The notes under the pieces: model-generated
The model's input: only the letters and a program-made list of their open reading frames with translations
What the model was told of the DNA's origin: nothing
Databases searched by the model: none
Part shown: positions 20,121 to 30,261 of the stretch, piece after piece
Layout: each line of letters starts with the position of its first letter
Numbering within the stretch: position 1 is the first letter of the stretch
Assembly: GCA_029961685.1 (NCBI GenBank)
Contig: JARWKL010000002.1
Coordinates: 32,456,908-32,520,907 of the forward strand
Reading direction: 5' to 3'
DNA length: 64,000 nt
Source: Aristolochia californica
Taxonomy: Eukaryota; Streptophyta; Magnoliopsida; Piperales; Aristolochiaceae
Translations under genes and position numbers: made by a program

Positions 20121-21343
20121 TTAAGGAACAAATAACACATATTTGAGAGGAATAGACGCGGTAAGAGAGGAGGAACCCTTGCCAAACACCTTGGTTTGGG
20201 AACCATTAGCAATAGTGACCAATTTATGAGGAAGACATGGAGACAATGAATGAAGCATGTGCTTGTTACCTGACAAGTGTTTGGAAGCCCCAGAGTCAAT
20301 GATCCAAGAGGAAAGGGTTGAAGCGGAAGAAAGCATACCTGAGTCAATGGTAGTGGCACCAATAGGGCCTGGTGGAGTAGAGGACTGATCCAATAAGGAT
20401 TTCAGGTTCAGAATTACAGCATAGACTTCCGAAGAGATAGTCACATTCCTGGAATGAGAATCAGTCTTGTCCTCTTTTTTCTCAACATTAACTGAGGCTG
20501 GATTGGTTGTCACTCAATCAGGCTTACCATGGAGTTTACAGCATGAATCCACAAGGTGGTTCTGACCACCATAGTAAGTGCACAATCGAGCTCAGTACGG
20601 GAATGGGTCGGACCCGTTCGACCACCTCTATTGCAGCCTCCTCTTGTATTTCTACCACGTCCTCGAAATGGGGATGATGTACCCCAATTACCAGAGAACA
20701 TAGCTAATGGAGCATCAATGGGAGAAGGGGGAGATGGATCAAGAATCAATAACAACGTTGCATCGATGTCATCAAAAGAGGGAAGGGCAGAGGAACTAAG
20801 AAGCTGAGTCTTAGCCACCTCTAGATACGACTTAATATTGGTAAAGCAAATAACCGTTGCCAAGGCCTCGCGCTATTTTTCTTGGACAACAATGTCGGTA
20901 GAGTATGGTTGACCAATTTTCCATTCTTGGAGAAAGCCATGAAACAGGGCCAGAAACTCATTTGGTAGCCAACATACTTTGGAAAACATCATATACTCTT
21001 TGCAAGAAGGCGGTACTAGAATAGAGCTTAGCACATGTGTCCCAAATATCCTTCAAAGTTTCCATGTGGACCACATTGTTAGCAACATGCTCTTCCATGC
21101 TATTAATAAGCCAACTGATAACCATGTTATCATTTTTGACCCATTTATTGTAGACTTCATCTTCGTCATCACTCGGAGGAGGGATTTTGATAACATGATT
21201 GAGAGGTCACGAATAATGAGAACCCTCCGTACCAATTTGCACCAACTGAGGTAATTGGAAAGACCTCTTAGTGGAATTATAGTAATTCGGAGTATGTCAC
21301 TCTTATTACTCATTTTCCCACTCTCCATGTCGACGCAAATCAA
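20121..21343 (-). pseudogene. Copia-H Gag and protease (broken)
   Basis: The start, around 21287, reads MSNKSDILRITIIPLRGLSN, matching the Gag start of copia-G at 37699. Further on are a glycine/arginine-rich stretch (GRGRNTRGGCNRGG), a zinc knuckle readable across a frame change near 20560 (CAYCGGQNHLVDSCC), and the protease WIIDSGASKHLSGNKHML at about 20260-20310. Frame changes near 20510 and 20870-21000 break it. Confidence 0.82.
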
Positions 21344-22180
21344 CTAGTAAGGTCAATTGTCAAAGGAGCTCAAATAACAATTACACAACATAGTTTGAAG
21401 CACCCGTAGACCAATTTAGCCACCAAAACTAAGTAGAGAATATTTTCACGAGAATAAGCACCAAATCATGGAAAAATTGGTGCTTTTGTGAAGTGATAAC
21501 AAGAACCAGCCACTACTCAATTTCTCTTATATTTATCAAAAAAATATAGAGAAGAGAATAGATGCAACTCCTATCCTTAATCCAAACTCAACCACAAAAC
21601 CGAGAGCAACTTTAGACAAGCCCTTTCTTGGCAAACCGAGAGCAATTTCTTAACAAAAGAAACTCCAACTCATGGGAATACTTTGACAAAGCAAAAGATT
21701 CAATTGCTGAAGTTCAAACACAACAAATAATAGGGATAAGTGAATGCTAGAATTTCATCAAACATATAACGGGCATCCAACAACATGATGAGTCATATTA
21801 GATTATAGAATTGACAACAACATATGCTGGAATCCCATATCAACAATGTGTGATTACCGTTACATAAAGGTAACTGAATCCAAATAACAAACCAAAAAAA
21901 GCAACCATTGGTCAATCATGTAATTGTGCTACAAGATGATCAAGACTACAATATCCTTTTTAGTCATACACGATAGATCTTCACAATGTTTATGAAGATT
22001 ATCTTGCTTGACATGAATCAATAATTCAAGAAGAGAGGGAAAAAAAATTGAAACCATAAAGAGAGAATATGCAAAAAAAAAATGAAATTTTACCTATCTC
22101 TTCATGGCAGAGCTCCATCTTCTATACACAACTTCTTGAATGGATGACATAACTACTTGAATAGGGATTCTAACCTCCAA

Positions 22181-22192
22181 GCTCTGATACCA
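22181..22192 (-). promoter_or_regulatory. Copia-H primer binding site
   Basis: Reverse-strand TGGTATCAGAGC directly next to the 5' LTR: an intact initiator Met tRNA complement. Confidence 0.9.
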
Positions 22193-22582
22193 TGTAGAAG
22201 TTAGGAGCCCATGAGAATGACTCTAGGTTAACGTGGAAGAAGAAGGAGAGAAGAGAGAGAAGAGGGAGAAAGGAGAACGACGCTTAAGAAGAGAGTTTGG
22301 ATTAAGGGAAGGAAAGAATGCGTCAAAGAGAAGGGAGGGTGGCTGGATGTTTTTCCAAATAGAGGAGAAGGATTGAATTCCTTACCTCTTAGCTAATGCA
22401 CTTATTTATAGTGTTACAAAGCCCTGAGGATTACAACTCAATAGATTAAAAGACATACTAAGACAATGTATTTACATCTCCATACCATCCTTATGGAATA
22501 TACCATAAATAACCACTTTGCCACTCCTTTGATGTGTGGGCTTCTAGCCTTGAGCTTGTGGGCTTGAGCCCATCTTCCAACA
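22193..22582 (-). repeat. Copia-H 5' LTR
   Basis: 390 bp, partner of 17066-17454, with GTCCT directly to its right. Confidence 0.92.
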
Positions 22583-22813
22583 GTCCTGTGGAGGGACACG
22601 GTGGTGTAGGTGGACACTTCAAAGCAATGTCTTAGCGGCTAGGAGTGATTTTACTCTCACTGATATTATACCACCTGGGACTCATGAACGAGAGCACCAG
22701 CGTGAGGGGGAGTGTTGGAAGATGTAGGCATATTATATGAAAAAATATTTTATACATCATTTGCAGTAAGCTGGGAGTTCATGTTGTTCTCTCACCCCCA
22801 ACTTGAGGGGGAG
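22583..22813 (+). mobile_element. B element 3' internal end, right of copia-H
   Basis: GTGGAGGGACACGGTGGTG, then TTTTACTCTCACTGATATTAT, then two GAGGGGGAGTGTTGGAAGA blocks at about 22706 and 22806. The second is the purine tract before the LTR. This is the same layout as 28290-28578 and 1220-1489. Confidence 0.75.
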
Positions 22814-23225
22814 TGTTGGAAGACAGGGCCCTAGTCCACACGACCAAGGAAGGCCCACATATCAAAGTGTATAAGAAGATGGGTTCAAGCCCATAAGACC
22901 AAGGAAGACCCATGGATACAAGAGATAAAGAATATGGGCTCAAGGCCCACAAATCAAGGAGAAGGCCCATAGGCCCATATACATTGACGGTAGGATAGTA
23001 AATAAAGAGTCATCTCATAGAGATGGCATTTATGTAATTATGTTAATGTTCCAGGTTAAAACCCTAAACCTTAAACCCTAATCAGGGGTGTTACTATAAT
23101 ATTGTAGTTTCATAAATCTATAAATAGAGCCTCAGGGGGAGGGTAAGGAAGAATAAATTCCATAACCCTTCTTCCTCTAGTTTTCTCCCAATGGGTTTCT
23201 TTCCCTTTTTTCTCCTTGAGCTAAA
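22814..23225 (+). repeat. B element 3' LTR (older subfamily)
   Basis: It starts TGTTGGAAGACAGGG and shares AAGGCCCACATA, GGCTCAAGGCCCAC and AAATAAAGAGTCATC with 6614-6831. A TATA motif CTATAAATAGAG is at about 23117. CCCTAAACC-type repeats near 23050 are short and not telomeric. The right end is not defined; 23225 is an estimate. Confidence 0.65.
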
Positions 23226-23518
23226 TTCATGGAGTCCTGAAAATCAGCACATTTACTGTAATGCCTCGATTCCCATACACTGATATTTCAACTAGTGCTA
23301 CTGCAAATTTGGAAAGCTCAAAAGCTAATGTCCACAAAAGATCTATCCTCAGTTAAGGTGCACTTTGATCATGAATCAAAGAGACAGGAATTACACCTTG
23401 AATGTCAAGTTTTGCCATCAAATAAACCGAATCCTGTGGATGCAAATCTAGCTATTGAATGTGCATTTTGCTAGTCTTCCAAGGCTTTTGAGGTTACCAG
23501 GGCAATGCTGCATTATGC
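23226..23518 (+). pseudogene. Unidentified gene-like fragment
   Basis: One frame is almost open from about 23300 to 23520, with STKDLSSVKVHFDHESKRQ, LECQVLPSNKPNPVDANLA, a stop, then SSKAFEVTRAMLHYADT. The composition looks like protein and not like Gag or Pol, but I do not recognise it. It abuts the start of the D' LTR at 23519. It may be a piece of captured or host gene DNA, or chance. Confidence 0.3.
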
Positions 23519-23594
23519 TGATACGGTCACCGGATCTAACATGGTGATTCGTACTGGAGAAGAAAAGAAAATAGAAAATCAAGCCGAAGGGAAG
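23519..23594 (-). repeat. D' LTR (reverse), part left of D insertion
   Basis: TGATACGGTCACCGGATCT and CAAGCCGAAGGGAAG match the reverse D LTR at 54728-54840. It is continued at 29345 by CTTGAAAACCCTC. GGAAG (23590-23594) is the D target duplication, TGAAG at 29340-29344. Confidence 0.7.
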
Positions 23595-23921
23595 TGTTAT
23601 GCATGCAATAATAATATTATTTTAATTGTTTTTCCTTAATTTACTTTATTTTATTTCAGTTAAAGAATTAATAGGCCATAGGGGTATTTTTGTAATATTT
23701 TATCTTAAACCTTGTAAGGGTGAACCCTATTTAAGGGGTAAAAGGAATGCGAAAGGGCAAGCATTGATTTAGGTTAAAAAGGGTTTTGAGTTCTCCTCAA
23801 TGAGCTCAGGGTGTGCGTTCTCCTTAACGAACCTAGGGTTTTCAAACTTCCATTTGGCTTGATCTATGTCTTCCTCTTCTTCCTCCCTACGAATCCATGT
23901 GTCAGATCCGGGACCATAACA
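23595..23921 (+). repeat. D element 5' LTR
   Basis: 327 bp from TGTTATGCATGCAATAATA to GGACCATAACA. Its partner is 29017-29339; a reverse relative is at 54728-55067. Near its end, CCTCCCTACGAATCCATGTG is shared by all three. Confidence 0.85.
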
Positions 23922-24041
23922 ACTGGTTTCAAAGCAGGAACACAATGGGCTATTCTATATTAGGCTATTCTATATCCCAAGAAAAATGGATGGCCATACG
24001 CGAAGAATTGGAAGAAATACGTGCATCGTTAGCAGCTTCCA

Positions 24042-24494
24042 TTGAACGTTTTGAATGAGAGAAACTCGTTGTCGGAACGAAAGGCAACAGATGCTCTCTC
24101 AGACGGGAATCCTCAACTCATTGCTACTATAGATAAAATCGCTGCTGCAGTCGCTGGAGACGCTATCTTAGATGAGCGGGAGACGCAAGAAATTAGAGAG
24201 CCCTCTGTATCTCCAACGACGGCGACATCCGAAATTGGGGATTCAGAAATTCCAAAATTGGAAGGGTATTCAGCACACCTTTCGATGGAAAATCCAGAAT
24301 GGGGTTCGACATCAAACCCTTTCTCACTGGATGTCATACGTCTCCTCGAACAAAAGACGCATGAAATCCGAGAGCCCTCTATCTCAGAAAAACTCCCCAA
24401 ACTTCAAAAATCAAACGGCGGGGACCCCCATTTTTTGAAATTGGAGTGGTATTCCACAACCCCTTTCTCATGGGAAGCCACACGTCTTCAATAG
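24042..24494 (+). CDS. D element leader frame with internal duplication
   Basis: A frame of 150 residues downstream of a short Gag-like stretch (MAIREELEEIRASLAASIERF in another frame at 23991-24053). It contains a repeated block: ETQEIREPSVSPTTATSEIG, then after about 57 residues KTHEIREPSISEKLPKL, matched by a DNA repeat of about 170 bp (24178-24348 and 24349-24490). I do not recognise it. It may be a degenerate leader or Gag substitute, and whether it is translated is unknown. Confidence 0.4.
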   Translation: MNVLNERNSLSERKATDALSDGNPQLIATIDKIAAAVAGDAILDERETQEIREPSVSPTTATSEIGDSEIPKLEGYSAHLSMENPEWGSTSNPFSLDVIRLLEQKTHEIREPSISEKLPKLQKSNGGDPHFLKLEWYSTTPFSWEATRLQ

Positions 24495-24507
24495 GTGACG
24501 AAAAAAA

Positions 24508-24829
24508 ATGGCACTGGATGATTTGGGTGCGACCTCAAATCCGATTCATCCCCGATTTACTATTGTTCACCATCCGGCAAAGGTAGACGACAGAGCGGAT
24601 CGAACACTGGGAAAGTGGAAACGGCGACCATCATGGGGCCTCTGTCTTTGCAAATCATTTATGCGGGTTCGAGCTACCTCCGTCTCAACAAATCTGTTTG
24701 GCCGTCATTCAGAGGGTCGACCTAAACCCTCCAAGTGTGGAAATTCAGAGTCGACACCCAGCGTCGTGAAATCCGAAGTCGGGGAGACTGAAAGTTCCTG
24801 AGCCGAGAAGTTCCATGACAAATTCCGGC
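24508..24829 (+). other. D element internal DNA, uncertain open frame
   Basis: An open stretch of 97 residues starts at 24508 with no recognisable domain. It has scattered Arg, Pro and Ser, and may be shuffled captured DNA. No counterpart elsewhere in the window was seen. Confidence 0.25.
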
Positions 24830-26120
24830 CAGATGCCTCTGCTATTCATCATCTAGGAAGGCTTCCTCAGGTAGTTCTTCTCAGTGATGACGGGGCTGGG
24901 AATAGGAAAGCACAACAAATGAGAACAATTGATTTTGTCGTGGAGAGTGTGGCCTTGATGGAAACAAACACTTCTGGAACATTGATTCTCGTTCGGCCAT
25001 GGCCACAACAGGACGAGGACTCTGATGGTGGTGTGAGTGAAATCGCCTGGCGTGTCCAAGAGATGAATTTGATGTCACAGAAGAGTAGGTGTAGTGCCTG
25101 TTCGTCAAGAACAATGGATTTCCAATTAAAAGGTCCAATGTGCATGTTCCATTATACATCACAAGAGGTAAGGACTGCTTGTTTTATTAAAAAAATGCCC
25201 AAATCTACCAGAAATTGGAATCAGCTTTTACCTCTCCTTTTCAATTGCTGTCCCTGAATAAATTACCTGTTGGAAGTTGTTTTGGAATTTCTGGAATGTG
25301 TTGGAGGGAGATGAATACTGTTGATTATGGGATCAAACAAATTGTAACTCTTATGTTTGATACAAGGACGAGCAGAAAGGGGGAGTATGGGATGTCTGTG
25401 CCCAGAAGTCTTATTGAACAGGGGAGGGTGAGAAGTTCTTCATCACATGCCATTCTTGAAGATATTGCTGCTCGGGCACTGTTAGTGGAAGTGTTTCATT
25501 TCAGTGGGAGTTCAGCATATGTGAAGGGGATAATATTTTTTTGGGGATTCGGGGATATCTTGCATCACTGGGGTTCTTCTAAAAATTGGTATGTGCTGCT
25601 GCTATTGAACTGCATCAACCAGTGCTGCCACCAGTGGCACTGCTGAAACCAGTGCTGCCAGCGAGCCAAGCAAACAATGCTGCTGTGGCAGTCCGGCATA
25701 CATTGCTGCTAGGCAGCCAAGCCAAGGGGCTTCTTGAGGATGCAGATGACTATTTTAGCAATCAAGGCACTAAACCAGAGTGTTGGAATAGGGAAGTATG
25801 ATTCAGGAACTCTTACATTAGCAGGTGCTGAAGTTGATTGATCGGTGATTGGCGTAGTGAATTTTTTCTGCTCATGGTCTGGATTTGAAAGGTCAAAGGT
25901 GAGTTGTATGCTTCGTCCTATTAATGAGATGGAAGATATTTTTCAACAGGACCACAATGAATATGAAAGAGCCTTCAGTCTCGGTTGTACTCCTTTATTG
26001 CTCTCATTGACCTCTCGCATGGTCAATAAGGGTGCTCGATTGCTTTTGCCACTAAATGGCTCCAATACTGCTACAATTGCTGTGTTTGACAATGAAGGGG
26101 TTGATAAGTTCCGTGCAACT
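24830..26120 (+). pseudogene. Captured gene-like sequence 'gene X', copy 1
   Basis: This non-retroviral coding-like DNA is also present, diverged, on the reverse strand at 34981-36735. Shared residues include LKGPMC, the ACFI block, GISGMCWRE or GISGMCWRN followed by GIK and TLMFD, and GSQAK before LLE. At DNA level both copies share a TTAGCAGGTGCTGAAGTTGAT block. Stops and frame changes occur throughout. It lies between LTR-element leader and chromodomain tail in the sense direction, so it is cargo and not a resident gene. I do not recognise the parent protein. Confidence 0.55.
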
Positions 26121-26149
26121 TTACCAAAGGGGGGGCCACCATGAGGGGC

Positions 26150-26385
26150 AATCTCACACTAGTCCAGGACTGATGGACGGTAGAGATGCTACTTGGGGAG
26201 ACGTGGCAATGTTTGGCACACATCCCTACATTCGACCTCAAGAAAAAAAATTGCTGCTAGGGTGGAATGCTCCAGTTTTGGGCATCCAGAGGGCGGATAC
26301 AGTTACCGTGGATGATACTTGGGAACAGTTGGAGCCGTCTACTTACAACCCTACCTTCAAGCTTGTGGACAAGCTCTTTCTCCCA
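26150..26385 (+). pseudogene. Two decayed chromodomain tails of D element
   Basis: First, DATWGDVAMFGTH near 26170 followed in another frame by PTFDL. Then GIQRADTVTVDDTWEQLEP and FKLVDKLFLPGG. Both resemble the Pol C-terminal chromodomain ends seen in gypsy-1 and gypsy-C. They suggest that D descends from a chromovirus and kept only the sequence next to the purine tract. Confidence 0.6.
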
Positions 26386-26405
26386 GGGGGGGGGGGGGGG
26401 GGGGG
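26386..26405 (+). promoter_or_regulatory. D polypurine tract, 20-G run
   Basis: Twenty consecutive G followed by TATAA and then the inserted B LTR at 26411. It is the place where plus-strand synthesis would start in D. Confidence 0.75.
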
Positions 26406-26995
26406 TATAATGTGTTGGAAGATAAGCTCAAGCAGACACGACCAAGGAAGGCCCACATATATAAGATTATTATAATATGAGCCACACGACAAGGAAGGCC
26501 CACAAAATGGGCCCAAGCCCATAAGAAGTAGGACCCATAATGATTACCATGAGCTGGTATCCTTATCACATCAGTTGGAAGATCAAGAAGGACTCACAAA
26601 AGTATCTTATCTTATGGCCACGTCAAAGAAGAGTTTTAGTTTGAGTTATGTTTTTATTTTATCTATATTGAGTTATTTAATTATGTTAGGACTTATCTTT
26701 AAATGTTAGAGTTTGGGTGTAATTGGGACAAGGGTAGTTTTATTGTAATTGGACTCTACTACCTTCCTCTATTATAAATAGAGGTTCATGTACTCTGATT
26801 ACAACAAGTTATTGATGTCAATGAAGTATTAGAGCAGGTTCTATGAGTTGACTTGGTCAACTCACTGAGGTAATGTGATCCTTTTATCTAAACCCTAAAC
26901 CCTAAGTCTAGGCTTGTAGTTATTTTTTTTAGTCCCTATACCCTTAGTTTGGTTGCGTTTTTCTCCTCTATAATTATTTTTTATATTTAAAATAT

Positions 26996-27690
26996 ATATT
27001 TAAGGAAATATATTTGAGTCTACTTTCCAAAGAAAACCTATTTGTTCTAATCGGAGTTATCTATAGAGAGATATCGATATTTGAATGAGCGAAGGTCAGA
27101 TTTCAAAAAGGTTTGAGCAACAGCAGAAATCTTCAGATTCTGAGGTATTTTTTGCTATCAAGAACTAGACTTTATATGGATAAATATATATAAAAAATAA
27201 ATATCTGTAAGTCTATTCATTTACCTATTCAACAAATGTTTTATCTGAGTTATCTACAAAGAGAAATCGATATTTTAAGTAGCAAAGGTTAGATTGAAAA
27301 AGAGGTTCAAGCGACAGCAGAAAGCTTCAAATTCCGGGTATTTTATGCTATCAAGAGAGAGAATTTATATGGAGAATTATATATAAAAAAAAGATACTTA
27401 AGTCTATTTTCTCACCTATTCAACCAATCCTCAGTATAATTTTTCTACAAGGAGATATTGATCTTTGAAGAGTTAATGGTCATTCTGGAAAAACAGGCGA
27501 AACAATATTTAGTTCGGCCAGATGACAAAGACCGAAATATATCAGATTATTTATCTCATAAAAATTATATTTTATGAAGTGAACTTATACTTTTATAAAA
27601 TATATTTAAGTCTAGGTTCAGACAAATAAAATTTCATGTCAATTGGATCTATATTTAAAGAAATATTCGCATTGGATGAATCAAAGGTCA
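26996..27690 (+). repeat. Diverged tandem repeat inside B, about 180-220 bp, 3-4 units
   Basis: Units begin near 26996, 27181, 27362 and 27583. Each carries variants of AAGTCTATT..ACCTATTCAA, GAGTTATCTACAAAGAGA, ATCGATATTT, CAAAGGTCA, CAGCAGAAAGCTTCA and TATGCTATCAAGA. Divergence is high and no reading frame is shared. Confidence 0.65.
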
Positions 27691-27699
27691 TGCTAGTAT

Positions 27700-28578
27700 T
27701 CTATTGTATTGAAAAATCCGATTTTTTACCCATTTTTTTGCGTCACTTTTTGAGTTGATATATTAGAAAAATATCTCACTTCTCCCTGGTTTGAGGGCTT
27801 ATCTATGCATCTCTGTTATATGGGCTTATTGCTATATCTATGATATTTGGTTCAAGCTGGGATCACTGCCATTAACTCCTAGCTTGAGGGGGAGAAGTAG
27901 AAAAAGTACAAGAAAGAGGTATTTTATTTTATATGCTGAGAATAAGTTTATGTGACCAAAATATTCAAGAAAGGGGAGCACAAAAGATGAAGCTTGTGCA
28001 TATAAGAAGAAATTTTTATATCAGATTATTTCATGGGTTCTTTTACAAAGTTTATTATTTGGTTCGTGTTATATGTGTTGGAAGATGGTTGTGTTATATA
28101 CAGTTGTTGCTATTATGTCTCTTTGGGGACCTTATTTCTTGGGTTCTCTTTCGTGTTATATATCACATTGGGAAATCATGACGGAAAAACTTATTATTAC
28201 ATCAATGTAATCCTCCCCCCCCCTCCGCCCTCTCCTCCATCGTCCTCTCCCCCATGTAATGGCTTTTATGTCTCCTACCACTTGAGAGTCGTTGTCCTAT
28301 GGAGGGATACAGTGGTGGACACTTAAGAGAAATACCGATAGAAGACGGAGTGTGCCCTACATCCAACATGTTGACTGGAGATGAAGCAATGACTTACCGG
28401 CTAGGAGTGATTTTTACTCTCACTTATATAATGTTGTTGGGCCTCATGGAAGGACGCAACAACGTGAGGGGGAATGTTGGAAGATGAAGGCATATTGGAA
28501 GATATGCCATTTAATACAAAAATATTTTATACATCATTTTCAGCAAGCTGTTCTCTCACCCCCAGCTTGAGGGGGAGT
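27700..28578 (+). other. B element non-coding 3' region
   Basis: It contains the blocks shared by all B copies: CTTGAGGGGGAGAAG near 27881, a CCTCCCCCCCCCTCCGCC pyrimidine tract near 28211, GAGAGTCGTTGTCCTATGG, TTTTACTCTCACTTAT, and two GTGAGGGGGA/CTTGAGGGGGAG blocks. Open stretches near 27933-28490 show no domain and are not conserved between copies. Confidence 0.6.
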
Positions 28579-29013
28579 GTTGGAAGATAAGCTCAAGCCC
28601 ACACGACCAAGGAAGGCCCACATATCTAAGATTATTATAAGATTGGCCACACGACAAGGAAGGCCCACAGATGGGCCCAAGCCCATAAGAAGTAGGGCCC
28701 ACAATGATTACCATGAGCTGGCATCCTTATTACAACAGTTGGAAGATCAAGGACTCACAAAAGTATCTTATTTGATGGCCACGTCAAAGAAGAGTTTTAG
28801 TTTGAGTTATGTTTGTCTTTTATCTATATTGAGTTATTTAATTATGTTAGGACTTATCTTTAAGTGTTAGAGTTTGGGTGTAGTTGGGACAAGGGTAGTT
28901 TTATTGTAATTGGACTCTACTAACTTCCTCTATTAGAAATAGAGGTTCATGTTCTCTGATTTCAACAAGTTATTGATGTTAATGAAGTATTTCACTTTTC
29001 CATAAATTCAACA
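28579..29013 (+). repeat. B element 3' LTR
   Basis: 435 bp from TGTTGGAAGATAAGCTC to AATTCAACA, with TGTTG/CAACA ends. The closest relatives are 26411-26830 and the reverse copy 56614-57054. Confidence 0.9.
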
Positions 29014-29016
29014 TAA

Positions 29017-29339
29017 TGTTAGGCACACAATAACATTATTATTTTAAATTTTTTCTTTAATTTAATTTATTTTATTTCAGTTAAAGAATTAATAGGCCAC
29101 AAGGGCATTTTTGGATTATTTTATTTATAGGGGTATTTTTGTAATATTTTATCTTAAACGTTTTAAGGGTGAACCCTATTTAAGGGGTGAAATGGCAAGC
29201 ATTTGAGTTCTCCTCAATGAGCTCAGGGGTGTGCATTCTCCTTAACGAACCTAGGGTTTTCAAGCTTCCCTTTGGCTTGATCTTCGTTTTCCTCTTCTTC
29301 CTCCCTACGAATCCATGTGTTGGATCCGGGACCATAACA
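29017..29339 (+). repeat. D element 3' LTR
   Basis: TGTTAGGCACACAATAACATT to GGGACCATAACA, 323 bp. It is separated from its purine tract by the B insertion. Confidence 0.85.
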
Positions 29340-29344
29340 TGAAG

Positions 29345-29654
29345 CTTGAAAACCCTCAAGCTCGTTTAGGAGAACTCAAACCCTCTGTTTTGACCTAAAT
29401 TCAGACTTGTCTCTTTTCATTCCATTCCCCCTCTAAATAGGGTTCATTTCCACAAGGTTCAAGAGAAAATTAAAATTTTGCCCCTCCATTGCATTTAACC
29501 TGAAAATCAAAAGGTTCAAGGGAAAATTATAATTTTGTCCCTCTATGGCATTTAACTTAAAAAGTAAACTAAATGACTAAGTAACTGACCCAGCCAGAGT
29601 AATCGACTCAGCCACAACGTCTACATGACTCGGATTGTTGTTAGGTTCATAACA
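29345..29654 (-). repeat. D' LTR (reverse), part right of D insertion
   Basis: It resumes the LTR cut at 23594: CTTGAAAACCCTCAAGC, then CTAAATAGGGTTCA. Its last 80 bases (AACTGACCCAGCCAGAG to GTTCATAACA) are nearly identical to the end of the 33887-34864 LTR, so it mixes D-like and E-like parts. TTAC and a new LTR start follow. Confidence 0.65.
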
Positions 29655-29658
29655 TTAC

Positions 29659-30261
29659 TGTTACGGTCCCGGGTCATGGATCGAGTAACACGGCGTGGGA
29701 GTTGTGAATCCAGCACTGGTACTGAGTTGCTGGATTCGGTAAGGGGGGTTAAAGGTCCCTTCTTTGGGTACTCTTCCACCAGTGATTAGTCTCCCTTTTT
29801 ATGGTCTCATTCTAGTGCTAAAGTTATGGCTAGAATGAAAGTAATTCAGGTGGAGAAAGAATGGAAAAATACTTGTTTTGCTCACGTTAATCAGGGTTTC
29901 AACCCTGATTTGATGCAGCTCGTTCTAGGACTTGAAGACCTAGCTTGATGGGGGCAGCCTTGGCTCACATTGATGGCTGCCCTTGCTCTATTTTCGTGAT
30001 GAATTTCCAGAAAGAAGAGTTGCTATAACCCTTCACATGAAAGAACCAGAATTATTCCTCTTTTGCTGCTCGTCAAGAGGGAATGGAACCCAACTTCTTG
30101 TTGACGCTGGTGATGAGAGAAGGTCCTCTCTTTGGGCTCGGAAAAGGGGCAGGAAGCTCCTTTTCTTAGTATGGATGATGAGGGATGAATTTGGGTGAAG
30201 ATGAATGACAATGGAGGGTGAAGGATAGGTTGGATTTTTGGAGTAAACCCTAAACTCGAGA
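29659..30261 (-). repeat. E chromovirus 3' LTR, truncated
   Basis: It starts TGTTACGGTCCCGGGTCATGG and matches 33887-34495 closely, ending abruptly at CTAAACTCGAGA. The rest of the LTR, the purine tract and the Pol C-terminus are deleted. The joined sequence goes straight into integrase. Confidence 0.8.

Larger units (their letters stand above)
17066..22582 (-). mobile_element. Copia-H: full-length Ty1/copia, degenerate
   Basis: A 5.5-kb reverse-strand copia element with LTRs 17066-17454 (389 bp) and 22193-22582 (390 bp) that start TGTTGGAAGATGGG and end CTACA or TTACA on the element strand. They differ at roughly 30 sites by eye, about 92 percent identity, so it is older than gypsy-1 and gypsy-3. 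The TSD is ATCCT (17061-17065) against GTCCT (22583-22587), one base decayed. The neighbouring B copies have GTCCT at this place. The primer site TGGTATCAGAGC is at 22181-22192. The gag-pol order is normal but broken by several frame changes. Confidence 0.93.
26411..29013 (+). mobile_element. B element: non-autonomous copia-like LTR element
   Basis: LTRs 26411-26830 and 28579-29013 start TGTTGGAAGATAAGC; the 3' copy ends AATTCAACA. The 5' LTR has lost its last bases together with the start of the primer site: AATGAAGTATT runs directly into AGAGCAGGTTC. The 1.75-kb interior has no Gag or Pol frame, only diverged tandem repeats and the conserved 3' block ending CTTGAGGGGGAG. It sits exactly at the D purine tract/LTR junction. 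Flanks share only TAA, so the TSD is unclear. Confidence 0.85.
23595..29339 (+). mobile_element. 'D' non-autonomous LTR element with gene-like cargo
   Basis: The 5' LTR is 23595-23921 and the 3' LTR 29017-29339, both starting TGTTA and ending CGGGACCATAACA. The primer site is degenerate (CTGGTTTCAAAGCAGG, 23923-23938). The TSD GGAAG/TGAAG matches at four of five bases. The internal part lacks protease, RT and integrase. It holds a leader frame, non-retroviral gene-like sequence (24830-26120), two decayed chromodomain tails and a 20-G purine tract. A B element (26411-29013) is inserted exactly between the purine tract and the 3' LTR. It cannot move without enzymes from a relative. Confidence 0.8.

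Noticed and set aside
23046..26910. CCCTAAACC runs as telomere remnants
   Set aside because: Only two or three imperfect units at each place, inside or next to B LTRs.
27933..28487. Membrane-protein-like frames in B
   Set aside because: Hydrophobic residues come from T-rich DNA, and the frames are not kept in the other B copies.
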